64,000 nt of DNA from Prosapia bicincta. Its lineage: Eukaryota > Arthropoda > Insecta > Hemiptera > Cercopidae. The DNA is taken from NCBI GenBank assembly GCA_036971475.1, contig JBAIZL010000002.1, forward strand, positions 228,743,643 to 228,807,642. The letters are read 5' to 3'. Shown piece after piece: positions 1 through 11,775 of this stretch. The position numbers were made by a program, and so were the translations under genes. Position 1 is the stretch's first letter, and every line of letters starts with the position of its first letter. The notes beneath the pieces are model-generated. The model had not been told where the DNA came from. It made no database searches and saw nothing but the letters and a program-made list of their open reading frames with translations.

Positions 1-1257
1 AAAAAATATAATCAATTTAATGAGGACGTAATGTAAAAGGTATATTAATAAATAATAAGCAATAAATAAAGAGGTTAGAACACAAAGTATATAACATTAT
101 AAACAGTAGGCTTGGTTTAAGAATTATATAAATAAAGAATTAATAAAAAATATAAATACCCGTGAATAATGTATGGTAAAGCCAACCTAAATAATTAATA
201 GTGTTATAAAAGTGCATCGAATTTGAATAATCGGTAGGGTGAGAGTGAACAAAAAAATCGTTGTAAAAAGTCGAATAACATTACATTTCAAAGAGAATGA
301 ACTGAAAATCCTAGAAAAATAGATAAATTTTAATTAAAACAGTAATTTAAATATTATAAAGAAAACCTTAATTTCAACGAGTTTCCAGCCTAAGACATAA
401 TGATATGATACAGCGGCGTGCAAAGTTCGGCTCAACATTAATTTCCGCAACCGACCTATAAAGTAAATGGACAAAGTTTACAGACAGTGTCATTGGTCGT
501 CAAAATAAAAATTTTACAGCCTACTTGTGAATCTATAAAACCCCAGGATTTCTCTTAATAACATTTTGTAAGTGTCGCCGGGAGGCTGTAACCTCTAATC
601 TGAATGAAAAGTTTAAGATGCAAGTTCATAGATGAAAAGGTTCATAGAATGTAAAAGTTCATGTCAGAATTATCAAGAGTTCACGAGACATCGCCAAAGA
701 GGAGTTCCAGAGTCCCAGCATCGTTTCCGGAGGCGCAACGTCTTCCAGTCAGGATGGTAGCGGTCCAAAGTAGGTCCAAGAAGCTAGTGAAGGAACTGAT
801 TACAAAAAAAAGGAAATGATCTGACCTTAGTTCTTGACTGAATTTTTAATAAATAATAAAAGTTTTAATGGATTTTATCAAAAAGTTAATTAAAAAAAAA
901 TTCAACACCACTAATTGTCTTTATCCGTGGTATTTAAAATGTAGTAAATTATAAAAGTTCTCTCTATGTAATTTTCCATTTTCTTTCCTATGTATGATGA
1001 TGGACTATTATTTTTGTTTGTTACTATTTATTCTTTGTCTTTTTTTTGACACTTGCTTTGTGCTGTAGTTTCTTTTCGCTTTGTCCGTTTGTGAAGGAAG
1101 GTTCGATACAGTTAATACAGTTTGTTTAGTTTATTCTTTTCATTCATTTTTAATCCTTAGGAGAATTTACGATATTGAGTGGTAACTGTGGCAGCAATTT
1201 AAAGTTGTACAAATAGGTTTCAAAAACTCGAGCTTTTAAAAACTCGCATAGGAAAGT
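1..1257. other. non-coding, nothing recognised
   Basis: AT-rich sequence with a slightly GC-richer patch near 545-780. No frame, repeat unit or element end was recognised. Confidence 0.5.
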
Positions 1258-1490
1258 TGGCTCAGCACCAAGAGCGCCTGGCTTTGAATATTCAAATGTT
1301 CATATGAAGATATACAGTTCGAATCCGACGAAGGCGACCAAATTTATGTAATTTATTATTGAATAAATATTTGAAAAAAAGTATTAACATCAATTGTCAT
1401 GCACTATAGGTTAAAAAAATATATTTGAACTTAGTTTGAATAAAAACGTGTTTTATTAACGATTGAGTATTTGTACAAGATATATATCAG
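1258..1490 (+). repeat. tRNA-headed SINE-like repeat
   Basis: A box-A-like stretch (TTGGCTCAGCACCAAGAGCG) is followed about 40 nt later by a perfect box-B-like GTTCGAATCC (1317-1326), which together resemble a tRNA-derived RNA polymerase III promoter. The acceptor and anticodon stems do not pair, so it is not a tRNA gene. The tail (1370-1490), ending in gtacaagatatatat, is homologous to 3798-3930. Confidence 0.5.
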
Positions 1491-1559
1491 TAAAGGGTGA
1501 GCTAATAGAAGGAATTTAATAATAGTTCGGGTATAAACTAGTTACACTCAATTGTATCT

Positions 1560-1975
1560 TTCTTAGATTTTAATTGCATTGTTTTTAGATTCAACGTATT
1601 CCTCAATCGGCTGTTTAGTTTGTTAGGGTCTTTAACAACATCGTGATCAATTTCCTTCTAAGATAGCTCATTGACTTTGTCTTGGTGGATAAGGACTGAA
1701 AGCTGAGTTCCTTCTCTGAACTTTTTGTAGTGGTACGTAGATAAATCTACAACTTTGAAGCCAGGAACTCTCTTTTTCACTGGCTACTTAGAACCAAATT
1801 TCATTCAAAGTATAAACTTTTACTGATAAACAGTGATAAGTTTTGAAAAGTCTTGGCCCCACATGGTCTGTCATTCTTTTTTAGAGATGACGAATGCAAA
1901 GGCTTTAGCTTTCATGTTAAATTCGATGCTATAAATAGACAACTCGTGATTACCGCTCTCTTACAAACTGTAAAA
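1560..1975 (-). pseudogene. unidentified decayed coding remnant
   Basis: On the minus strand one frame reads with few stops: NHELSIYSIEFNMKAKAFAF, then GFKVVDLSTYHYKKFREGTQ, IHQDKVNEL and DPNKLNSRLRNT. The composition looks protein-like, but I do not recognise the family and there is no intact frame. Confidence 0.3.
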
Positions 1976-3794
1976 GCAGAGCTTTAAAATATATCGAGAG
2001 TAAATTGATCAAGGTGGTTAAAACTGATAGAATTAGTTCAAGGTGATCAACCATAGAATTTATAGCAATCTAAGAATGTCGTAAAGACTTGTTTTTGGAA
2101 CGTTCAATTTCACCGCTAAGCTTTATACGATCATCTACTTTTAACTAATTTTAATGCCTTTTCATAACGCTTTCCCTCCACAAAGCCTTTCTTCGTAGGC
2201 AATTTTCTACATCGCGTCATCCGAAAAGCAGTAAAATGAATAATGTATGTGTAAAGTAATCCAACACTAATTGCCGTATAGAGATCGGTAAACGTGCATT
2301 CATTTTTGATGTAAGATCCAGAAATACCTGCCTAACCCTTCTTTATTTATCAACAATGTTGGGTTTTATGCTACTTGACTGTATGTAGAGTTTTAAACTA
2401 TCTGAAAGTAACTATAGAAGTTCATGAATTTTATTATTACAAAGTTATTTATGAAATAAATTATCTTCCCTCATTTTTTCATAGATAAAGTGAGAGTTTT
2501 TTTTTGAAATAATTTAATTGACCTTATCTCTCGCCACATAGTTTATATTTCCAAATAATCAGTTATAATATAATTCTAGATGTATTTAATGACGCATTCA
2601 GCGACATACCTTCGCCTGTTTTGTAAAAATGATTAATTATTGCCGTAATTATTCCATATGATATAATAAGCTCCGGAACAATGGCGACAAGTCGACTTTG
2701 TCCCGGAACAGAATGTTAGAAATACCACGGATGCACAATAAATCGGAAGAACAACGTTCGAGTATTTTACAGTCCGAACTATAAATTAAATTATACAGAA
2801 ATGTTTGCAATAGAATTCCCATTTCAGTATCTAATGTTAGGCTATTACTTCTAAACTAATTTAGCCAAGCCTTAGCGGGTTTGTGCAGAAACAAAATGTA
2901 TGTACAGTAACAAGTAAAACAACGTTTGCGATAACATTTTTTACGTTTGAACTTACTGAAATTATGACTTATAGTTTTACGACTACAATTCTTACTAAGG
3001 TAAATTTACTGAGAAGTAACATTTCCAAATGTATTAAATGAGCTTCAGCTTCACCATTGCTCAAGTTCTTTCTTTATACAACCCATAACGAGCTGTATTT
3101 GCGACGATACCCGTAAGGAGCGACACTATGCAGGACCCACTTTACCAAACCGATGAGATTTCCCCTGCTGCCGTTACTCTACCATAACCAGGTCCGAATT
3201 AGAAAAAACTAATATTTTGTTTTACTTTAGTCCATATGGTTTAGAAACATTTTACTGTTAAAATTTACAGATTGAACAGAAAATTCTATACTAACAATAA
3301 CTACACACCCTTACAATCTACTTTCGACTTAGGATGAGAAAAACAAGTATGGTAAGTCTAAGCAAACTCACTTTAGCCAAGTCTCAAAAGACAACTTGTG
3401 TAAACATTGAGGTTTACAAAATAATACATCTAGAATAACAAAATCCTGTAATTAGATTCAAATTAGAAATTACTAAATTATAATAAATAAAAATATAACA
3501 AGTAATATAAACCCAAATTTTTTGACTATTCCTTCTTAGGTTAACAAAAAATGTTATTTTAGTTAATTTTTATTAATTAATTACAATTAATTTAAATAAA
3601 GAACAATATCTATTAGTTAAAACAGCTGTTCTACCACATAACCTATAATATAGAGTCAGCTCTTTTATGAAATCATATGTTATCACTTATTCTAAGCCAA
3701 ATTGGATGGAATAACTATATTGCATACCTTGCCAGTGAGATGATTTTCTCCCATGTAAAATTAAAATGAATTCATTAAATTTAATTCATGTGTT
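1976..3794. other. non-coding, nothing recognised
   Basis: AT-rich, with a short GC-richer patch at 3085-3190 and no supporting structure. Confidence 0.5.
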
Positions 3795-3912
3795 AAATGT
3801 TTGAAAAGACAGTATTAACTTCAAATATCATCCACTACAAGTTTAAAAATATATATTTGAGCTCGAATGAATGGATAAACAAATATTTGATTGATGATTG
3901 AAAATTTGAACA

Positions 3913-3930
<18 letters not shown>
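3795..3930 (+). repeat. second copy of the SINE-like tail
   Basis: It aligns with 1365-1490 over its length (tttgaaaa..agtattaac.tcaa..tcat.cactac, then gaacaagatatata). It lacks the tRNA-like head and runs directly into a (TA)n tract. Confidence 0.5.

Positions 3931-4000
<70 letters not shown>
3915..4000. repeat. (TA)n(GA)n microsatellite
   Basis: About 57 nt of alternating TA is followed by about 26 nt of GA. It explains the low-complexity open frames in this stretch. Confidence 0.95.
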
Positions 4001-4003
<3 letters not shown>

Positions 4004-4639
4004 ATATAGGGAAGAATAGATATAAATATGGAGAGAAGGAATTGAAAAAAGGGACTCTGAAGCAAAAACAGCAGTTTTTTTCAAACAAAGACTAAAGAAT
4101 TCACAGACTAGAAGGAGGGGTTCTACTTTTGTTATTTGGATTACGTGATACTGAGGTTATAAAAAAATGTTGTAACAATATAATAAAACAATTATATTTA
4201 TATTATAATTTAAATTTCAACAAAGTCGTGAAGGGATTAAGAACAGGTTTTCAATTTTAAAATTAGTCTTATACATAGCTTATGGTACAATTTTGTAAGT
4301 GATTGGTAATTCATTAGTTTTATATTTTGTTTGTATTCTTAAGTTCTTCAAAGCTATGTCTCTTTGGCCAACTAATTTCATTTTAATTTAAACAAATAAG
4401 AATTTAATTTAAACACTTAAAAGTGGTTTAAAATTTTAAGAAAATTCTAATTGATTTTTCACTTACTAAAATAGTATTGCTCTCAGTAAAGAATATGGTT
4501 TGATACTGAATACAGTTTGATTTCTAGATCAATGGAAACAGCATTGAAACTTGTTTAATATCCCCCTTTTTTCTGTTGCTAAACCTGTTATACTTTGATT
4601 TCAAGTAGAATAGAAATGGGTCTGTGCCAGGTAGGGATG

Positions 4640-4820
4640 CAATGTTGTCAGTTCGAACGCATTGACAGTCAACCCGCCACTGCCAGCGACTGATATTGCA
4701 GAACGAAGCAAGCTACACCACTAGTAAATCATTCCACTGCAGTTACGATGTCACTGAGTGACGAACGGATGTTTAATGTCAAATTGGCAACAATGCTCAC
4801 CCACACAGCAAGATGTGAGT
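4640..4820 (+). promoter_or_regulatory. candidate promoter or 5' leader exon
   Basis: This is an island clearly richer in G+C than its surroundings. It contains TCAGTT at 4648-4653, an arthropod-type initiator, and about 165 nt later a good donor (GATGTGAGT, GT at 4815). It could be the first non-coding exon of the M1-like gene, 13 kb upstream, or belong to something else. No TATA box or downstream element was recognised. Confidence 0.25.
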
Positions 4821-7800
4821 TTCCTATTAGCTCAGACGGCTATAATCCTCACTCCCTCGGGTCGATTTCACCTGCACAGAATCCTATTCTGTTTTAAATC
4901 AAACTATACTCTGAGTACTGTTATGCTTTACATGCACAGAGACAGTGTATAAATAATAGTATTTACAATGTTACCTTTCTCCTTAACAGTTAGGATTTGG
5001 TACCTCTTATATCTCTACAAAGATTTTAACTTTAAAGCTTTACCAAAGTACTGTAAAGATGTTCATATCCAGCAAAATTCGACATAGTTTTTCAGAAGGC
5101 CTCTTAAGGAACTTGTCAGAACAGCAGTGCAAGGAACAAAGCTGGTAAATACCTTAATAAATAAACTTATCATTACATTTTTGTATACTTTTCAATAACT
5201 TGTTTTCTGATTTATCATGGTCCTGTTAATTTTCAGAAGTCACCATGATACCATTGATACCAATACATATTTTTTCAATAAAGTTTTGAAAAACCACATC
5301 ATATTCAACCCAACCAGTAATTGTAAAAATGTGTATATGTACACTAGTACCCATACACTAGTATATAATACACTAGTACCCATACACTAGTATATAATAC
5401 ACTAGTACAAGGTTACCAAAGATACAATGTTCTGACTTGAAATAATTCAGTTCTGTATAATAAAAACTACCTTAAAAATAAAAAAATACAAACATTGATC
5501 CAATTTTTAATTTTGGAGTAATAAAATTATTACATTTTTTTGTATTAACTTGCCGAAAGTGTAATTTATACCAAAACCTCAAGATGTACAACACAAAAAC
5601 TACAAGTTTTTATAAAATTATTGTTGGAACTAAATTAATGACCTTCTTAGTTTCTGTATTTTACTTTTATTGATAAATATCTTATCATTGATACCCTTTC
5701 CTACAATTGCTAAATTGGTTACACAAAATTTAGGATTATTTACTCTGGGAATCACGTATGATCCTAAGCAATCCAGTACTTCTTTCACTTTAAATCCTTT
5801 TTCACTCTAGGCATTCCTTCACTTTTGACTAAGTATATCCTTCGGGGAAGCTTTTTTTTGAAGTAACCACAACATTTTCATTATTGAAACTTCAAAGTCA
5901 CATTTAGTAATAGCTTTATAGAATCCTAGGAAAATATATTTCCCTTTTGTTCAAAAAGGTCGTTTTATTTTCTAATCTTCAATTTTTTTACATTAGATTT
6001 TATAACTCTATTTACACTTGATTTTTATTAAATTTATAGAGTTATAGTATCATTTAATTCAAAACTAACTTAGTTTAAGTTGACTTGATAATAATTCAAG
6101 TTGACTTAAACTATGTCGTTTTATCACAAACAAAATAGTTTTACCATGTAATATTGACTACATAAAAAATGAAAAAGTCTTACCTCCATTAGTCTAGTCA
6201 CTAAAATAAACTGCCGATATCTTTTTAAAGTAATTTATCACCTTCCTGAAAGCCTGAAGAAACAGTTCTTGAAACTATATATCTCTTTTAATTTGTGTGG
6301 ATTCAATAGCTTTGTTGCTAAAAGTTTACCAAGTCCTATAAATTTTTCTATTATTTGTTTTTATTTCAGTATCACACGACAGTTTCACTGTAATAAATAT
6401 TCTCTCATTAGACTTGTTCTTAAATTAAATAGGCAATAATAGACAAAAGTATACAATACTGAAAATTAAAATATGACTTTATATTTAAAACAAGCAATGT
6501 AGAAAAAAAACATTTTTTAAAGTCAATTCCTATTAAGGTTGCAAAGCAAAATTTTATTTGACTTACTTTGTATTTTATAATTACAAATAATATAAATATG
6601 TATATCCATTTAGCAGAACCACAAAAATAATTGGCAAAATAAAAAGCGAATTTTCATGCAATTTACCTCTCAATACAGTATATGTTCCTGAAATATTATT
6701 TTTATTTGTTATTATTTATCGCTTTCTTTTTTTTGTTTCTAATTTATGAAGTTGATGATGGTCTTTCATTTCTAATTCTATCCATCTCTTTTATCTGTCT
6801 CTTTTAAAAATAGAATTATAAATAAATTACAAAATATCCTAAGAATGCATACAAAATATAAAATGTTTTGTTTATAAATTTTTGCATTAAATTACATAAT
6901 TAATAAAGTATACAAATCCAACAACCTTCAATCATGACCCATAAAGGGTCGAGCTATGGATGTAGCGGAAGATTGCTTAATGAAATGATTACAGTAATTT
7001 ACCAGTTAGCTGTGACAATTTGATATCATCCTTGATTGTGACACATTCCTTAATATCAAAACTGTTCTAGAATGAATTTTCTGTCAACACATCATTTTTG
7101 AAATAACTATGCTAACAAATAGTAAAGTTATGAATCATTACAGTCATTTATTACAATTAAAGTTACAGTAATTTATTCTGTAATTATAATAAATGAGAGT
7201 CATATATTTAACAGTGTAAGAAATAAGCATATGATTAATCTTTTTAATTATTGTATCAAGTATATATTTGCTAAATTGTTTCTGGGGGGAAAATAATAAC
7301 TGTATGAAATTTTATTACGATATATGTCTATTTCATCACATACTTTATCCACCATTTATGGGGTTCACAATGTTTTTTCTATCTGAATCATATTTCAATA
7401 TTCTTTATCAGTACTTCTTAAAGATGGGAAAGAAATGTACGATAAGAATATCAATGACTCACATCGTGTTACTCTTAAAATTAAAACTGCACTAATTAGA
7501 ATCACTCTTAAATACTCATTCACATTTATACATAGACAGAAGCTCAGTGTTATGCATCATTGATGAATAATGAGCTATATTTTTCTTACAAGAGAGTTTG
7601 GGTTACTTCTTATTGCCATAAGAAGCCCCAACCACACAAATCTAGCCTGAAATTCAAAATAGTTTCTACCCACCTATATTTAGTTCCACTTACTATACTT
7701 AGTTCCACTTACAATCCCTACAAGGTCTTTTTTCACAAAGAATAAATATTCAAATGCAGTCAAGTTTTTTTTATCATGTAGTCAGTCTGGTAACAATCAT

Positions 7801-9126
7801 CAGCCTCTATTTTACTCTCTGAGAGTGCCTGAATATGATTATTTCGATAGTTTCATAGATGCAAATTGATGATGATCTTCTCTTATGCTCAACATCATAA
7901 GTGACATCAAAAGGACTTTGTCAACACTTTTCACTGATAGAAATAGAATGAATATATAAAAATGAAATAAAATTCATTGAAATTGGAAATGGGGTTTCTT
8001 TCCTTTTTTTAAGCAAGTATTAAATCCACAAGAGTATTGTTATTAAATACCACAGTTGATAGGTTAGAATGACTGCCACTACACTGATGAAAAAGGAAAA
8101 GATAGATTAATGACATAGTACAAGTGTTACCAGCAAAAACCTATGGATTATCATTTTCCTTGAATGAAGAGTTATTCTATATTTAATTAACCAAATTCTA
8201 AATCTGCACCTAAGTTTTGTGTGTGTCTATGAAATATAAACAAAAAATACAGTAAAACTTCTCTTTGAGTGTTATTAAAATGAATTTTGGGAAGACGTAT
8301 AATTTAAAAATGTAATTTTAGAGAATAGTCAGGTAAAAAAAAAAATGGATAAAATAGATAGCCCGGATAAAATTAAATAAAAATTCATATTAGAAAGAAT
8401 AATATAAATAGCTTTGTATGGTTTTAGCAAGTAATTTAATCACCCATTGATGTCATAGAATTGTTTAATGATTGCTTGTGGTCTTTTTGACATTTTGGAA
8501 ACATCAAATAAAATTCTTGAAGTAATAGTTACATCTTTTAAGCAATACTTACATGAAAATATTTTTTTAAAAATTCTCTATAAAGTATCCTGCCAAACCT
8601 ACAGGGATCTGTAATGTCAGAAGATAACAAGAATTATAATTTTGTCAAAAAATACATCAATAATAATGCATGAAGGTGTAATAATGCCTTTAAAATAAAT
8701 TTTAGTTATCAAGTGCTTTAACTTTTGAAGGAATAAAGTCTTGTTCTCAAATTCTATTGCAATAGGCTAAAACCGTATGGTATACTATTCAGTATTATAC
8801 TGAGTACAATTAAAGGAGAGATTTTATTTCATCTTGAGATACATTATTTCGTTCAGCTCCCTTACTACATTAAGGGCATGAATCAACTTCCTCTAATTAA
8901 GAAATTAATACATTGTAAAATTGGTTCAACTTGTTATAAGTTAGTGATGAGTAATATCCACTCCCTTTAAATAGAACTTTTATTAATTCTTTAGTATTAG
9001 TCCTCCAGGTGACAAAGGTTTTTGTTAAAAAGGAATTGGCATCAGTGCCGAGCTTGAGCAGTCTTGGGTTGTACATCTTGAGACTTTTTTTAAACATATA
9101 TTTATTTATACTGCTTGGCAAAAAAC
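4821..9126. other. non-coding upstream region
   Basis: Apart from the 29-bp tandem repeat and an imperfect hairpin at 6071-6113 (18-nt arms, two mismatches), I see only AT-rich sequence. The short frames at 7268-7745 and 8897-9121 lack motifs and sensible composition. Confidence 0.5.
5341..5408. repeat. 29-bp tandem repeat, about 2.4 copies
   Basis: The unit begins ACACTAGTACCCATACACTA and repeats at 5341, 5370 and 5399 with essentially no divergence, which suggests recent expansion. Confidence 0.9.
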
Positions 9127-9285
9127 ACTACTTTCTGATGTTTTTCAGTAAATACGTTTTGGACTAGATTAGATCATTGTTCTATGGTGTGAGTTAAAGA
9201 CAAGACTCTTGTGACTGTTGTAGAATAAAGTACTGATCTAGTCTGAAATGCATCTGCTGAAAAACATTAGTGGTAGTGGTTTGTG
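9127..9285. repeat. family E foldback
   Basis: CTGATGTTTTTCAGTAAATA..GGACTAGATTAGATCA faces TGATCTAGTCTGAAATGCAT, then CTGCTGAAAAACATTAG. It is related to the 54.5-kb copy by the GTCTGCTGAAAAAYATCAG block. Confidence 0.55.
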
Positions 9286-9659
9286 ACAAATGGTAACAAT
9301 AAGTAAATATTGAGTAGTATTTTAAAAGTTTCTTAACTCTAAATGGATCCAGTTCAATTTCAATTCTCAAGCAGAAAGTTATCGATTTTTTATTACTTTT
9401 TCAAAAGTAGTTATTTTAATTTGGTGTACTATTGAGCTCCACTCAAACAGATTTGCACAGTTATTTACATGATTTTATTAAAGTTTTATTTAAATTTTTT
9501 CCATCATAGGGGATTATTAACACATAAGTAATTAAAATGGTTATACATTTTCTTATTGAATTGTGGTTCAATTTTTATTTTAGAAATATTGTTGTTTTTA
9601 TAGTGTGTGTTGTGTTATTTTATGTGTAGTTCTTATGCCTGTATGAGTTGTTTTTACCA

Positions 9660-10740
9660 TTTGTTGATTCCATCTTCGCGTGAGCTACTAGTAACTTACA
9701 ACTTTTTTAAAAAAATGTTTTAACTTGCCTATAGTAGCACTTACTTTTTTTGTTGAGGACGGCCGTTTCGGGAGATGTGTCCCTTTGTCAACTCAGACCG
9801 TAACTGATCTCAAGGTTTACGTAGGTTAGGGTGGGGGTGGGATATTTTGGTGGTGTGGGTGTATTTTGTGTGTATTAGGAGTTATGATGTCAAAAAGTGC
9901 GTGTGAGTTTTAATGTAATTGTGTATTGAGTATGTGTGTAGGGTGTAGTTTGAAGTGCCTATATATTTCGTATTGTTCGGTTGTGTAGCGTTGGTTATTT
10001 CTGTGTTGTATATGAAGAATTTGTAAGTTAGATGTTATGTCTGTGTAGTCGTGTTTTGTGGAGTTGAGATGATCGGCGAAGTTTGATTGGTAGTTATTGT
10101 TTTTTAGTGCTTTTATATGTTCTTGGTAACGTGTGTGAAATGACCTCCCTGTCTGGCCTATGTAAAAACTGGGGCATGAACTGCAAGTTAGTTTGTAAAC
10201 TCCAGTGGTGTTGTAAATGTCGTTGATTTTGCTGTTGGGTTTAAATTGTTTGTTGAGAGTGTTGTGTGTGGAGAAAGCTATTTTGTAGTTGTATTTTCGT
10301 AATGTGTTGGTTAGATTGTGGGTTTTGGATGATCTGTAAGGTATTGATAAATATTTTATGGGATTGTCATCTTGTGTGTTTGTATTTGGGTTATTATGTT
10401 TATTTTTAGGCAGTTGTATAATTTGTCAATCATTGTTGGGTTGTATCCATTTGTTTGTGCTATATATTTTATGGTGTTTAACTCCTGGTAGTGTTCATCT
10501 TTGTCTAGTGGTGTTTTAAGGAGGCGATATATCATGGTGTTGTAAGCAGCTAGTTTATGTTGTTGTGGGTGGTTTGAGGAACTGTGTATGGTCGTATTGG
10601 TGCTGGTGGGTTTTCGGTATATGTTGAATTTATGTGTTTGTTTGTCTGTCCGTTTAATTGTGAGGTCTAAGAAGTTAAGGGAGTTTTGTTGTTCTGTTTC
10701 GATGGTGTATGTTAGTTTAGGGTGTATGGAATTTAGGTGA
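9660..10740 (-). mobile_element. Penelope-like element, family A, left arm (5'-truncated)
   Basis: The minus strand encodes the end of a PLE reverse transcriptase (SLNFLDLTIKR, FNIYRKPTSTNTT, HPQQHKLAAYN; open frame 10356-10769), then after a frameshift a GIY-YIG endonuclease (GVYKLTCSSC, FYIGQTGRSFHTRYQEH) ending near 9920. The outer end carries the family-A terminal block with a hammerhead-like motif. It is inactive, because most of the RT is missing and the frame is broken. Confidence 0.9.
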
Positions 10741-11765
10741 AAACATACACCATCGAAACAGAACAACAAAACTCCCTTAACTTCTTAGACCTCACAATTA
10801 AACGGACAGACAAACAAACACATAAATTCAACATATACCGAAAACCCACCAGCACCAATACGACCATACACAGTTCCTCAAACCACCCACAACAACATAA
10901 ACTAGCTGCTTACAACACCATGATATATCGCCTCCTTAAAACACCACTAGACAAAGATGAACACTACCAGGAGTTAAACACCATAAAATATATAGCACAA
11001 ACAAATGGATACAACCCAACAATGATTGACAAATTATACAACTGCCTAAAAATAAACATAATAACCCAAATACAAACACACAAGATGACAATCCCATAAA
11101 ATATTTATCAATACCTTACAGATCATCCAAAACCCACAATCTAACCAACACATTACGAAAATACAACTACAAAATAGCTTTCTCCACACACAACACTCTC
11201 AACAAACAATTTAAACCCAACAGCAAAATCAACGACATTTACAACACCACTGGAGTTTACAAACTAACTTGCAGTTCATGCCCCAGTTTTTACATAGGCC
11301 AGACAGGGAGGTCATTTCACACACGTTACCAAGAACATATAAAAGCACTAAAAAACAATAACTACCAATCAAACTTCGCCGATCATCTCAACTCCACAAA
11401 ACACGACTACACAGACATAACATCTAACTTACAAATTCTTCATATACAACACAGAAATAACCAACGCTACACAACCGAACAATACGAAATATATAGGCAC
11501 TTCAAACTACACCCTACACACATACTCAATACACAATTACATTAAAACTCACACGCACTTTTTGACATCATAACTCCTAATACACACAAAATACACCCAC
11601 ACCACCAAAATATCCCACCCCCACCCTAACCTACGTAAACCTTGAGATCAGTTACGGTCTGAGTTGACAAAGGGACACATCTCCCGAAACGGCTGTCCTC
11701 AACAAAAAAAGTAAGTGCTACTATAGGCAAGTTAAAACATTTTTTTAAAATAGGTTGTGACTTGT
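10741..11765 (+). mobile_element. Penelope-like element, family A, right arm (5'-truncated)
   Basis: It encodes the same protein pieces as the left arm on the plus strand: open frame 10737-11099 for the RT end, then the GIY-YIG domain in the next frame to about 11544. Both arms share the same frameshift near the A-run at 11048. The terminus is cut short around 11757, before the ACTAGTAGCTCACG block found in other copies. Confidence 0.9.
11660..11704 (+). ncRNA. hammerhead-ribozyme-like motif, family A
   Basis: Order in the sequence: TGAG, TTGACAA, A, GGGA, loop, TCCC, GAAAC, loop, GTC, CTCA. This gives stem I (TGAG/CTCA), stem II (GGGA/TCCC), GAAA, a two-pair stem III and an NUH site. The canonical CUGANGA is UUGACAA, so C3 and G8 have both changed to a U-A pair. 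The mirror copy on the minus strand is at about 9753-9797. Activity is unknown. Confidence 0.45.
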
Positions 11766-11775
11766 TTTTAGTGTA

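Larger units (their letters stand above)
9655..11775. repeat. near-perfect 2-kb palindrome of two head-to-head Penelope-like elements
   Basis: Bases about 9698-10713 are the reverse complement of 10742-11757, with a 28-nt spacer. I saw one mismatch (gacggccg against gacagccg) in the stretches I compared. Each arm carries the same 5'-truncated family-A PLE, and the left arm extends further at its outer end, through the ..GATGGAATCA terminus. Confidence 0.93.

Noticed and set aside
1258..1340. A tRNA gene
   Set aside because: Box A and B are present, but the acceptor, anticodon and T stems do not pair. A SINE-like head fits better.
3821..4088. Three overlapping open frames over the TA/GA tract
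   Set aside because: They are translations of a microsatellite (YIYIYI, SLSLSL) with no independent support.
7268..7745. Two 60-75-codon plus-strand frames as small genes
   Set aside because: They are within the length expected by chance in AT-rich DNA and have no supporting features.
10356..11099. Two separate host genes with the same protein on opposite strands
   Set aside because: They are the same reverse-transcriptase tail read from the two arms of the PLE palindrome.
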